Below, piece by piece: positions 1 to 7,740 of a stretch of 14,105 nt of DNA. Origin of the DNA: Anaerolineales bacterium (GTDB lineage: Bacteria; Chloroflexota; Anaerolineae; 4572-78; J111); NCBI GenBank assembly GCA_012032575.1, contig JAAUSP010000150.1:1-14105 (forward strand), given 5' to 3'. A program made the translations under genes and the position numbers. The stretch's first letter is position 1, and every line of letters starts with the position of its first letter. The notes under the pieces were generated by a model that was not told the DNA's origin, searched no databases, and worked only from the letters and a program-made list of their open reading frames with translations.

Positions 1-1
1 T

Positions 2-1172
2 TCAGGTTGTAGCCAAAGTACGCCCGGCGCTGACTTCGCGGGTGGAGAGGCCCTCAACCATAAAAAAGAAGATGCCGGGGATAACTTCGGGGGCAAAATT
101 GGGTGAAATGAATGAGGATTCCCGCTGCGGCTACACTCTCCTGAAAATTGGCCGCAACCGGCAGCCCGGCATAGGTTAAATCCAGGGTTAATTTGATCGC
201 TGCCTGAACCAGCCCCACTCCGCCGGGCGCAGCCGGTACGGTTAATCCCAGGGCCATGGCCGGTAACATTAACAGCGGCGCTTGCCAGGGCACCGGTGAG
301 CCGAAATCAAAGGCTAACAGGGCAAACCAAAACGAAACCGGTATAAGGGTCCAGGTTAAAATGTTCCACAGCGTGACCATTGCCAATTGGGCCGGATTTT
401 TGAGTACAGCCAACCCGCTGCTAAAACCATCCAGCAAAACCAGCACTTTTTGAGCCAGACCGGACGGCAAAAATTTATTAATCAAGGCATCCGCCCAGTG
501 GCGTTTGGCCATAAAAACAATGAGTCCAGCCATCACGCCGATATAAAAAATGGCACCCAAAACACCAATCACTTGCAGCCGTTCGTTGTGGACTCCTAAT
601 ACGATGACGGCCAACAAAACAAGCAGCACTGTCAAACCGTCGAAGATACGTTCGACCACCAATGTGGCAAATACGCCCGTTTTGGACAAACCGGTGGAGC
701 GTCCCAGCACATAGGCCCTTAAAAATTCACCGGCACGCGCTGGCAGCACTGTATTCCCGGCAATACCAATGACTAAAGCCCGGCAGGCCGGCCAAAAAGC
801 AACTTGCCCCATAGGCTTGAGCAACCACTGCCAGCGCACTGTCCGAAAGTAGATATGAATCACCACCATCGCCATAGACAACAGCAGCATCCAGTAGTTA
901 GCATTGGCCATCGCCTGCCAGACTTCGGCCAGATTAATCTCGGCAAAAACAAAATCCAGAAAGAACAGGCTAATCCCCAGGTTAAGTCCCAAATTTTGCC
1001 AGCGCGCCGGCAGTTGGTTGATCAAACCAAGCAGCCCCAAACCCCCAAATACAATAATATAAGCCAGATAAATCGGATGACTCAACTGTGAGTAACGAAA
1101 TCCAAAAAAAATGGCAATTCCTAAGATTATTAAGCTGCGAATCACGTGGGTGTAATTTTTTAGCCGAGCCAT
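2..1172 (-). CDS. UPF0104 / LPG_synthase_TM flippase-like membrane protein, frameshifted near its C-terminus
   Basis: A polytopic inner-membrane protein of the lysylphosphatidylglycerol-synthase transmembrane (YbhN/UPF0104) family; such proteins are often called flippase-like and sit next to polysaccharide or glycolipid genes, but the substrate is not known. Visible marks are many hydrophobic helices, the central ARAGEFLRAYVLGRSTGLS segment followed by VVERIFDG, and the late PAAPGGVGLVQAA motif, all typical of the family. The start is the ATG at 1172, with only a weak purine-rich site upstream. The uninterrupted frame stops at 54, after HFTQF. Removing one base from the run of four A on the plus strand (95-98) gives APEVIPGIFFFMVEGLSTRE and a stop at 2-4, a normal-looking end for the family, for about 389 residues in total. 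It lies 131 bases after the methyltransferase and may be co-transcribed with it or use its own promoter. The family call is firm; the role in glycan export is inferred from the neighbours. Confidence 0.85.
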
Positions 1173-1216
1173 TTGTTTGACCGCCTTTCAGACGTAAAGT
1201 AACCCCCATGCCGGTC

Positions 1217-1231
1217 ACTTGTTTTACAAGT
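1217..1231. promoter_or_regulatory. Perfect palindrome, operator-like
   Basis: ACTTGT-TTT-ACAAGT, two perfect 6-base arms around a 3-base centre. It lies between the predicted -10 boxes and the start codon of the flippase-like gene, where a repressor could bind, or where a very small RNA hairpin could form. No regulator is known; the role is inferred only from symmetry and position. Confidence 0.35.
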
Positions 1232-1237
1232 TCATTT

Positions 1238-1266
1238 CCTATAATCTAACAGACATTATAACTCAA
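1238..1266 (-). promoter_or_regulatory. Candidate promoter for the flippase-like gene
   Basis: On the minus strand TTGAGT (1261-1266) is followed by a 17-base spacer and TATAGG (1238-1243), each matching 4 of 6 consensus bases. A perfect TATAAT (1255-1260) lies inside the spacer but has no clear -35 box. Either could start a transcript into the gene beginning at 1172. The 131-base gap and these boxes suggest that this gene is not wholly dependent on the upstream promoter. Confidence 0.4.
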
Positions 1267-1303
1267 GTTGCGTTTGATTTCGGTTTGAAAATGACCAAAA
1301 AGT

Positions 1304-2050
1304 TTAAATTGGAGGTCTTTGCGTGAAACAAATCAGGCTGCTGCCCAGCGGCAAGGTATGGCCCCGGCAGAGCCAAAATGTCTCCAGGCTGCGCACCCCT
1401 ACCAACAGTTGGTTCAGCCAGCCGGGCAAAGGTTGGACATCTACATCATCTTCGGCACCGGGCAGCCAACGCGTTATGATGCGCGTGGCCGCCACCAGCG
1501 GCAATAAGAGTGTGTTGGTGTATGAAAAAACACCGGCCTCGAACCCGGCCTCCGTCAGCTTGGTGCGAACAGCGCTGAGCGTATAGCGCTGCCGGGCGTA
1601 ATATATTTCATCGTGGACACTCCACAAACTCGGCAGGGCTGAGTCGGTGAGCAGCAGCCAGCCGCCGGGTCGCAAAACTCGATACACCTCTTTGATGGCT
1701 TGATCATCATCGGAAATCCAGCGGTGATAGAGCACATCAAACAGTGTGACCAGATTAAAACTGTGATCCGCATAAGGCAGGGCCAACCCCGATGCCTGGG
1801 CCAGTCGGGGCAAATGCCGGCAGCGGGCCAGACTCAAGGCCAGAGGGCTGAGGTCAATTCCGCTGCCTTGACCCCACTCGGCCAGAAAGGCCAGGTTGCC
1901 ACCGGTGCCACAGCCTACATCCAGAATACGCTGCCCGCAGTTGGGGACAAACTGCTGCTCAATAAAAACCCGAGCCAACTGGCGACGGCCAACAAACCAC
2001 CAGTGTGAGTCCTCAACCCGGTACATGCGTTCATATTCAGGCCATTCCAT
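1304..2050 (-). CDS. Class I SAM-dependent methyltransferase
   Basis: A soluble 248-residue methyltransferase with the Rossmann-like class I fold (Methyltransf_11 type). Motif I is RILDVGCGTGGNL at residues 41-53; the acidic end of strand 2 is in GIDLSP (D66); the later strand and loop are seen in LVTLFDVLYH and the conserved VLRPGGWLLLT near residues 125-135. The N-terminal HWWFVGRR is a pattern I associate with methyltransferases of envelope-sugar clusters. The ATG start has GAGG five bases upstream, overlapping the TGA stop of the aminotransferase gene, which ends 6 bases before it, so translation is probably coupled. The acceptor cannot be read from the sequence; a sugar or lipid intermediate made with the neighbouring aminotransferase is the best guess. 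The frame is intact. Confidence 0.88.
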   Translation of the reverse strand: MEWPEYERMYRVEDSHWWFVGRRQLARVFIEQQFVPNCGQRILDVGCGTGGNLAFLAEWGQGSGIDLSPLALSLARCRHLPRLAQASGLALPYADHSFNLVTLFDVLYHRWISDDDQAIKEVYRVLRPGGWLLLTDSALPSLWSVHDEIYYARQRYTLSAVRTKLTEAGFEAGVFSYTNTLLLPLVAATRIITRWLPGAEDDVDVQPLPGWLNQLLVGVRSLETFWLCRGHTLPLGSSLICFTQRPPI

Positions 2051-2056
2051 TGAGCC

Positions 2057-3297
2057 TCAATTGACTGCTGCCTCGCGGGCCTGCTGCACAATCCCGGCAA
2101 TATACTCAATCTGCTGAGCAGTTAACGACGAAGCCGAGGGCAGATAAAAACCGCGCTGGCACAGCATTTCGGCAACAGGGTAGCGCTGGCCTTTGAAAGC
2201 CTGGTAATAAATGGGTTGGAGGTGCATAGGAATGAAAAAGGTGCGGGTTTCGATGCCGTGCCGGGCCAGGTAAGCCCGCAACTGGTCACGGGTCAGGCCA
2301 AATTCATCCTCAACCAGAATCGAGTACATCCAGAACACATTTTTGGCCCAGCCGGCCTCGGGCGGGGTAACAATGCCGGGAATCTCTTTGAGCAGTTGGG
2401 TGTACAGGGTCGCATTGCGGCGGCGGCTTTCCACAAAATCATTCATCTGCTCGGTTTGGGCCAAACCAACCGCTGCCTGCATATTGGTCATGCGGTAGTT
2501 AAAACCAACATATTTGTGCCAGAAATGGCGTTCGCTGGAAAAGGCATGGTCGCGCAGGTTGTGGGTGAGGGCGGCAAATTTGGCATCATTGGTGGTAATC
2601 ATCCCGCCTTCGCCGGTGGTGATGATTTTGTTGGCATAAAAACTAAAGCCGCCCGCATGGCCCAATCCCCCGGCCCGGCGACCTTTGTATTCAGCGCCGT
2701 GCGCTTCGGCGGCATCTTCCATCACAAAAATGCCGTGCTTTTCGGCCAGTTCCATGAGCGGGTCCATATCCACCGGGTGACCGTAGGTGTGGACAGGGAG
2801 GATAGCTTTGGTTTTGGGGGTAATTTTGCCGGCTAACTGCTCGATATCCATATTCCAGGTACACGGTTCGGAGTCGATCAAAACAGGGGTGGCTCCGGTA
2901 TAAGTGACCGAATTAATGGTAGCAATCATGGTAAAGGTGGGCAGGATGACTTCATCGCCGGGTTCAAGGCCGAGCGCGGCCAGGCCCAGGTGCAGGGCCA
3001 CAGTGCCGTTGGCGCAGGCGACGCCATATTTGCAGTGACATTCAGCCGCAAATTTTTCCTCAAAGGCTGGAATATATTCGCCGATGAAATCCAGTTAGAC
3101 TCCAGGCAGTCCAACACATATTCTTTTTCTTTGCCGCTTAAAGCCGGCTCGCACACCGGAATAATACGGCTGCTCAAATCGAGCTGTGAAACCGGGATCC
3201 GTTTAATGGTAACAGCCAGTTCGGGGTCTTTACCAGGGACTACGGCGGCCAGGTCGTGACCCAAATCTTGAGGGGTAATCTTTGATGGCTCTAACAT
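2057..3297 (-). CDS. DegT/DnrJ/EryC1/StrS aminotransferase, frameshifted in the N-terminal third
   Basis: A PLP-dependent sugar aminotransferase that would convert a nucleotide-linked keto-sugar to an amino-sugar, as in perosamine or bacillosamine-type pathways; the exact substrate is not readable. Family marks are IPVCEPALSGKEKEYV, NWISS, GDEVILPTFTMIAT, VMEDAAEAHGA (cofactor-binding Asp) and SFYANKIITTGEGG with the PLP lysine at about residue 224. The frame is broken near 3081: the N-terminal part runs from 3297 in one frame and the rest continues in another from about 3080 to the stop at 2057. Adding one base to the CC at 3081-3082 gives SSGEYIPAFEEKFAAE and then CANGTVALHLGLAALG, exactly the family pattern, for about 413 residues. 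The ATG at 3297 has GGAG six bases upstream. About 45 residues precede the usual family start. First gene of an operon with the methyltransferase. Confidence 0.88.
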
Positions 3298-3318
3298 GAT
3301 TTCTCCAGTTTTTTCAAA

Positions 3319-3334
3319 ACATCTCGCTAGATGT
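3319..3334. promoter_or_regulatory. Perfect palindrome over the predicted transcription start
   Basis: ACATCT-CGCT-AGATGT, 6-base perfect arms with a 4-base centre. It begins five bases downstream of the -10 box of the aminotransferase promoter, so it would cover the transcription start. This is a classical repressor operator position; it could also be a short 5' hairpin in the message. Function is inferred from placement. Confidence 0.4.
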
Positions 3335-3338
3335 ATGG

Positions 3339-3368
3339 ATTATACCATTTTAACAGGGGCGGTAACAA
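3339..3368 (-). promoter_or_regulatory. Sigma70-type promoter of the DegT-methyltransferase operon
   Basis: On the minus strand TTGTTA (3363-3368) is followed by an 18-base spacer and a perfect TATAAT (3339-3344). The predicted start of transcription near 3332 leaves a leader of about 35 bases before the ATG at 3297, which carries its own ribosome binding site. The 139-base gap back to the MFS gene holds no other gene. Confidence 0.6.
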
Positions 3369-3436
3369 GGTACTTTAGGGCAGACCCGGCCGGACGAAAG
3401 CAAGTTTTTTTCGGTACTTTCGCCCATAGGTAGGTG

Positions 3437-4651
3437 TTACGGGGATTTTTGCGGCCAGCGATGTAACCCCCACCACAGACAACCCAATGCCAGCGCCGTG
3501 GTGCTGGCGGAAACGAGACTAACGGCCAGGATTCCCCCACCCAGCCAGATAGACCCTCCGGCCAACGCCCCAATGACCCGGCCCACGCCCATTGTTGCCA
3601 TAAACGAAGCCATCATAGTGGCCCGAGCGCCGGGCAGCACTTCGGTGGCTAAAGAGATAGTGGTGACAACGGCAAATTCAAAGCTAAGAAAGACAACAAA
3701 TAAACCCGCCAGGGCCAGAGGCAAGGTGTGCCCGAACAGGGGTAGTAACAAGTAGCTGAAGGTTGATACGATGAACCCAACCATAATAGCTCGTTTTAGG
3801 CCCAGCCGATCGGCAAGACCGGCAGTCAAGCCCTCGCCGATTAGCTCGGCCAGGCCAATGACGCTGGAAGTAGCCCCCAGGGCCACAATCCCCAGCGCAA
3901 AAGCATCTTCCAGCCAGGCCCCATAAACAACATACAAATTATCATTGGCCAGTCCGATCAAAAAAGAAAAAGCCAGTAACCCCAGCGCGGCGCGATTGCC
4001 GCGTATCTCGGCCCAGGCCCGTCCAAAGCTGAGCGCAGGAGCCGCCGAAGCCACCGGCCGGCCTTCGGCTGGGATGAGGACGGCCAGGAGGGTTGCGGCC
4101 AGGAAGGTCAGCCCGCCCAAAACAAAAAAGGGTGACTGCCAGCCGACGCGGTCAATCAACACTCCCACCAGCGGCAGGCCCAGCAGCGAGCTGCCCGACC
4201 AGCCAAATTCGATGATGCCCATTACCAACCCCCGGCGCTGATACGGAACAATCTTACTCAGATAGGCCTGCAAAGCCGGGTCGAAAATACTTTTGCCCAA
4301 TCCGGCCAGAAACAGGGCCACCATAATTACCCCATAAAAAGGCAGAAAACCAGCCGCCAGCATACCCAGGCCCAGCATGCCCAGCGAGGCCAGCATCATC
4401 ACCCGGTAGCCCCAGCGATCGCTGAGCGGGCCAAAAAGCGGGCTAAGAATACCGGTGGCTAGATTCATGGCGATGAGCGAGGTGATATCCGTAAGAGGAA
4501 CACCCAGGCCCCGGCTTAAAGCCGGAGCGAAAGGATAAGGGAAACGCCGGGCGGTATTAAACAGGAAACGGTTGAGGGTGGCGGCTCCAATTTGCCAGAC
4601 TAGCTGGCGCATTGAAGTGGGGGCAACAACCGTGGTAAGTTGGTCAGTCAA
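3437..4651 (-). CDS. Major facilitator superfamily transporter
   Basis: A 12-helix inner-membrane transporter of the MFS, about 404 residues. The loop between helices 2 and 3 carries the MFS signature GPLSDRWGYR; hydrophobic helices fill nearly the whole chain, with a longer polar centre (PAEGRPVASAAPALS) between the two six-helix halves. The second half has the matching ADRLGLKRA loop. I prefer the TTG at 4651 as start because AAGGAG lies 6 bases upstream at 4657-4662. The frame stays open to an ATG at 4747, but that start would add a non-membrane tail encoded by the promoter region, and the ATG at 4612 lacks such a site. A drug or sugar efflux role is possible; the substrate is not readable. 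It follows the hybrid kinase by 106 bases holding a hairpin and a likely promoter. Confidence 0.85.
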   Translation of the reverse strand: MTDQLTTVVAPTSMRQLVWQIGAATLNRFLFNTARRFPYPFAPALSRGLGVPLTDITSLIAMNLATGILSPLFGPLSDRWGYRVMMLASLGMLGLGMLAAGFLPFYGVIMVALFLAGLGKSIFDPALQAYLSKIVPYQRRGLVMGIIEFGWSGSSLLGLPLVGVLIDRVGWQSPFFVLGGLTFLAATLLAVLIPAEGRPVASAAPALSFGRAWAEIRGNRAALGLLAFSFLIGLANDNLYVVYGAWLEDAFALGIVALGATSSVIGLAELIGEGLTAGLADRLGLKRAIMVGFIVSTFSYLLLPLFGHTLPLALAGLFVVFLSFEFAVVTTISLATEVLPGARATMMASFMATMGVGRVIGALAGGSIWLGGGILAVSLVSASTTALALGCLWWGLHRWPQKSP

Positions 4652-4684
4652 ATGGGACTCCTTTGTTGCCGTGAGCTTTTGCGG

Positions 4685-4712
4685 ATTGTAGCCAGGCTGG
4701 AGGAAAAGGCAA
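4685..4712 (-). promoter_or_regulatory. Likely promoter of the MFS transporter gene
   Basis: TTGCCT (4707-4712), a 16-base spacer and TACAAT (4685-4690, 5 of 6 consensus) on the minus strand, about 34 bases before the preferred TTG start at 4651. This lets the transporter be expressed apart from the kinase genes. Confidence 0.45.
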
Positions 4713-4720
4713 TTTTGGCC

Positions 4721-4745
4721 GGAGATTAGAGGTTGAGTAATCTCC
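4721..4745 (-). other. Stem-loop between hybrid kinase and MFS genes
   Basis: Perfect 8-base arms GGAGATTA and TAATCTCC around a 9-base loop, starting 12 bases past the kinase stop codon and ending just upstream of the MFS -35 box. There is no T-run after it, so it is not a clear intrinsic terminator; it may stabilise the 3' end of the kinase message or be an operator for the transporter promoter. Confidence 0.5.
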
Positions 4746-4757
4746 ACTCTCCAGAAT

Positions 4758-7343
4758 TCAGGGGGCGTTCAAAACTTCGCGCACTTTGCGTTCCAGGGTG
4801 AGGGCAGTAAAGGGTTTCTGCAAAAAGTATATTTCGGTATCCAGCACTCCCTGGCTGGCAATCGCATTATCGGTGTAGCCCGACATATAAAGCACTTTCA
4901 GGCCCGCATACATCTGTTGGAGTCGCCTGGCCAAATCGCGCCCATTGAGACCGCCGGGCATGACCATATCTGTTAGCAGCAAATGGATGGGGCCGGCGTG
5001 GTGCTGGCAGAGCTGAATGGCCTCGCTGCCGTTAACCGCCTCCAAAACGGTATATCCCCCCTCGGTCAAAACTTCAGATACAAGTTGTCGCACCGCGGCT
5101 TCATCTTCGACGACCAGGATGGTTTCGGACCCCGCCAGAGGTCCAGTTTCAAGCTGGATGGATTCTTTGATCGGCTCGACCGGATTTTTCAGCCGGGGCA
5201 AATAGACTTTTAAGGTTGTTCCGACCCCTGGTTCACTATAAACGCCAATATGGCCGCCGCTCTGTTTGATAATGCCATAAACCGTTGCCAGACCCAGGCC
5301 GGTTCCTTTGCCCTGTTCTTTGGTGGTAAAAAACGGCTCAAACACGTGAGACAGAGTCTCCTTGTTCATGCCAATGCCGGTATCACTGACAGCCAGCATA
5401 ATGTAGAACCCAGGGGTTACTTCCAGATATTGGCGAGTGTAAAGTTCATCCAGCTCAATAACGGTAGTTTCAATCAGCAATGTACCGCCATCGGGCATGG
5501 CATCACGGGCATTGACCGCCAGATTCATGAGTACCTGTTCAAGCTGGCCCGGGTCAGCCTTCACCTGGCCTAACGGCTCGGTTAGCCTGGTGATCAGTTC
5601 AATATCTTCGCCAATCAAGCGGCGCAGCATTTTCTCCATATTAATGACCACTTCATTAAGGTCCAGCACTTCCAATTGGAGTATTTGCTTGCGGCTAAAG
5701 GTCAGGAGTTGGCGAGTCAATCCGGCGGCGCGTGCTCCTGCTTTGTGAATCTCGCCGGCATATTGGCGCAGCCGTTCCTGATCGGGCGGGTCACGCTGTA
5801 AAAGCAGTTCGCTGTAACCCGTGATGACCACCAGCATATTGTTAAAATCGTGGGCGACACCGCCGGCCAGCCGGCCCACGGCTTCCATTTTTTGAGATTG
5901 AAGAAACCGTTCTTCCAGGCGCTTCTGCTCGGTAATATCAAACATGATGCCATGGACATACCGAATCCGGCCGGTTTCATCGCGCACGGGAACGCTTTTG
6001 TTACGAAACCAGAGAACCTGGCCGCTGCGACTCCACATCCGGTATTCAATATTTAATGGCTCACCGGCCTCGTCTGCCTGCTTCACCTCGGCCAGAACCC
6101 GGCCCTGGTCCTCTACGTGAAGCTGTTGACGCCACAAATCAGGGTCGGCCAGCCATTGGGCCTGAGAGAACCCCAGCAGCGACTCAATTTGCGGGCTAAT
6201 ATAAATCGTCTGGGGAGTTTCTCTGTAGGCCACAATGTAGATGATGGCTGGAAGCTGCTCAATCAGGGTGCGATATTTGGCTTCGGCTTCGCGCAGTTCA
6301 TATTCAACCCGCCGCCGCTCCGCCACTTCCTGCTCAAGCGTGTCGGCATGGCGCTGGATTTCCTCATAGCGCCGCCCATTTTCATAGGCTACGGCCACCT
6401 GCGCAGCCACCGTGGCGATGATCCGCTCATCTTCTTCACTAAATTCCGCCGCGCCGATTTTGTTGCCCAGATAAAGCCAGCCGTAAAGCCGGGCCGGCGT
6501 GGCGATGGGTGCGCCCAGAAAAGAGTGAATCAGCGGGTGATGCGTCCCTGCTGGCAGGCCCGTAACCTCCGCCTCCCCATTGAGATCATGCAGCCGGATC
6601 GTCCGCCCTTCGTTCAGCAGTTGGGCAATCAGGCCCCGGCCAGTGATAGGAGCACCAAGATTGGCCGCTGTTTCCACATCCAGGCCGCTGGTTAAAAAAT
6701 GACGTAAGGTTTGCTTATCTTTTTCCAGGACGCCAATGGCGGCATACCTGGCCCCGATGATACTGCGCGAGGCGTGGCAGAACTTTTCAAGGATCAGGTG
6801 TGGATCATGTTCCAGCACCAACTGCTGGCCCAGTTCAATCAGTGCTGTCAAACGCTGGTTGACCGCAGTCAGTTCATCGGCTTTTTGCGAGAGCTTATCC
6901 GTAATCAGGCGCAAGTGCTCATGATCGAACTCGGTCTCATCAGCCAGGTCCGGCTGTGCGACTGGGACGGCAGGACTCAGTCGCAGCGCTTCCTCGACAA
7001 CCCGCAAAACTTCTTCCGGTTCGGAAGGTTTGAACAGGATATGCGCGACCCCGGAGGCTTGAGCCAGGACCTGGGCTTCTCGTTCCAGGTAGTGAGCGGT
7101 ATAAAAAATAACGGTGGTTTCGGCAATGGCCGGATCGGCCCGCAGCCGATGCACAAATTCATAGCCGTCCATGGTCGGCATAAGGATATCGGCAATAACC
7201 AGGTCAGGCTGTTCGGTTCGAGCTAAAGCCAACGCCTCGACCCCATCCGAGGCTTCAATCAGGCGATGGCCCTGATAGCCTAACAGAGTGACCAAAAATT
7301 CGCGGTTGGTTGGATGGTCGTCAACAATCAGGATGGTAGCCAT
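4758..7343 (-). CDS. Soluble hybrid sensor histidine kinase, REC-GAF-PAS-HisKA-HATPase-REC
   Basis: An 861-residue cytoplasmic hybrid kinase with no membrane helix. Domains in order: an N-terminal receiver (about 1-120; acidic D8/D9, phospho-acceptor D52, T82, K105); a GAF domain (about 165-325); a coiled coil (about 325-355); a PAS_3-type PAS/PAC (about 355-475, ending DITEQKRLEE); HisKA with the phospho-histidine H498 in GGVAHDFNNML; HATPase with the N box around N607-N611, DTGIGM at 654-659 and GKGTGLGLA at 678-686; and a C-terminal receiver (D747, phospho-acceptor D792, K843). The GGVAHDFNN type is common in kinases with C-terminal receivers. All catalytic residues are present. The ATG has GAGG five bases upstream, overlapping the TGA of the response regulator 7 bases away, so the two are coupled. 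The signal sensed by GAF and PAS is unknown. Confidence 0.93.
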   Translation of the reverse strand: MATILIVDDHPTNREFLVTLLGYQGHRLIEASDGVEALALARTEQPDLVIADILMPTMDGYEFVHRLRADPAIAETTVIFYTAHYLEREAQVLAQASGVAHILFKPSEPEEVLRVVEEALRLSPAVPVAQPDLADETEFDHEHLRLITDKLSQKADELTAVNQRLTALIELGQQLVLEHDPHLILEKFCHASRSIIGARYAAIGVLEKDKQTLRHFLTSGLDVETAANLGAPITGRGLIAQLLNEGRTIRLHDLNGEAEVTGLPAGTHHPLIHSFLGAPIATPARLYGWLYLGNKIGAAEFSEEDERIIATVAAQVAVAYENGRRYEEIQRHADTLEQEVAERRRVEYELREAEAKYRTLIEQLPAIIYIVAYRETPQTIYISPQIESLLGFSQAQWLADPDLWRQQLHVEDQGRVLAEVKQADEAGEPLNIEYRMWSRSGQVLWFRNKSVPVRDETGRIRYVHGIMFDITEQKRLEERFLQSQKMEAVGRLAGGVAHDFNNMLVVITGYSELLLQRDPPDQERLRQYAGEIHKAGARAAGLTRQLLTFSRKQILQLEVLDLNEVVINMEKMLRRLIGEDIELITRLTEPLGQVKADPGQLEQVLMNLAVNARDAMPDGGTLLIETTVIELDELYTRQYLEVTPGFYIMLAVSDTGIGMNKETLSHVFEPFFTTKEQGKGTGLGLATVYGIIKQSGGHIGVYSEPGVGTTLKVYLPRLKNPVEPIKESIQLETGPLAGSETILVVEDEAAVRQLVSEVLTEGGYTVLEAVNGSEAIQLCQHHAGPIHLLLTDMVMPGGLNGRDLARRLQQMYAGLKVLYMSGYTDNAIASQGVLDTEIYFLQKPFTALTLERKVREVLNAP

Positions 7344-7350
7344 AGTTGCC

Positions 7351-7713
7351 TCATTGCAAAAAACTTTCCACCCGGGCTATTAAGGTTTCGGGGTCAATGG
7401 GTTTGGTTATACAACCGTCAAATCCGGCCGCCAGAATCTTGTCTCGGTCGCCCACCATGGCCAGGGCTGTCACTGCTACCACTGGAATCAAACGGGTGGG
7501 GGGATCACTTTTAAGGCGCTGGACCAATCCGTAACCATCCAGTTTGGGTAAATGGACATCCAGCAGAATCAAATCGGGCAACTCGGTGTGGGCAATCTGC
7601 CAGCCTTCCAGACCATCCCGCGCCACCAGGACCAGGTGGTTGAAAGCTTCAAGCAGGTAAACCATCAATTCAAGGTTAACCTCGTTGTCCTCTACAATCA
7701 AAACACGAGCCAT
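7351..7713 (-). CDS. Single-domain response regulator (CheY/DivK-like)
   Basis: A stand-alone receiver domain of 120 residues with no output domain. Counting from the ATG at 7713, the acidic pair is in IVEDNE, the phospho-acceptor Asp is D52 in LILLDVHLPKLDG, the switch Thr is T82 in AVTALAM, and the Lys is K104 in ITKPIDP. The EDNEVN and KPIDPETL wording is that of DivK-like regulators found beside hybrid kinases. A TTG two codons earlier (7719) is a possible start; the ATG is preferred, with AGAGAAG upstream. It lies between two kinase genes, 27 bases after one and 7 before the other, so it is probably a phosphate shuttle between them or toward an output protein coded elsewhere. Confidence 0.92.
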   Translation of the reverse strand: MARVLIVEDNEVNLELMVYLLEAFNHLVLVARDGLEGWQIAHTELPDLILLDVHLPKLDGYGLVQRLKSDPPTRLIPVVAVTALAMVGDRDKILAAGFDGCITKPIDPETLIARVESFLQ

Positions 7714-7740
7714 AGCCAACTTCTCTTCAAGACAGCAACT

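Noticed and set aside
2216..2836. A 206-codon open frame on the plus strand opposite the aminotransferase
   Set aside because: It is antisense to a gene whose protein matches a known family throughout; the translated sequence has no recognisable motif and repeats the complement of the minus-strand codons.
3395..3422. Inverted repeat CGAAAG / CTTTCG with A/T-rich loop after the MFS gene, considered as a terminator
   Set aside because: Only 6 paired bases (8 with a wobble), a long loop and no T-run after it on the minus strand; too weak to call.
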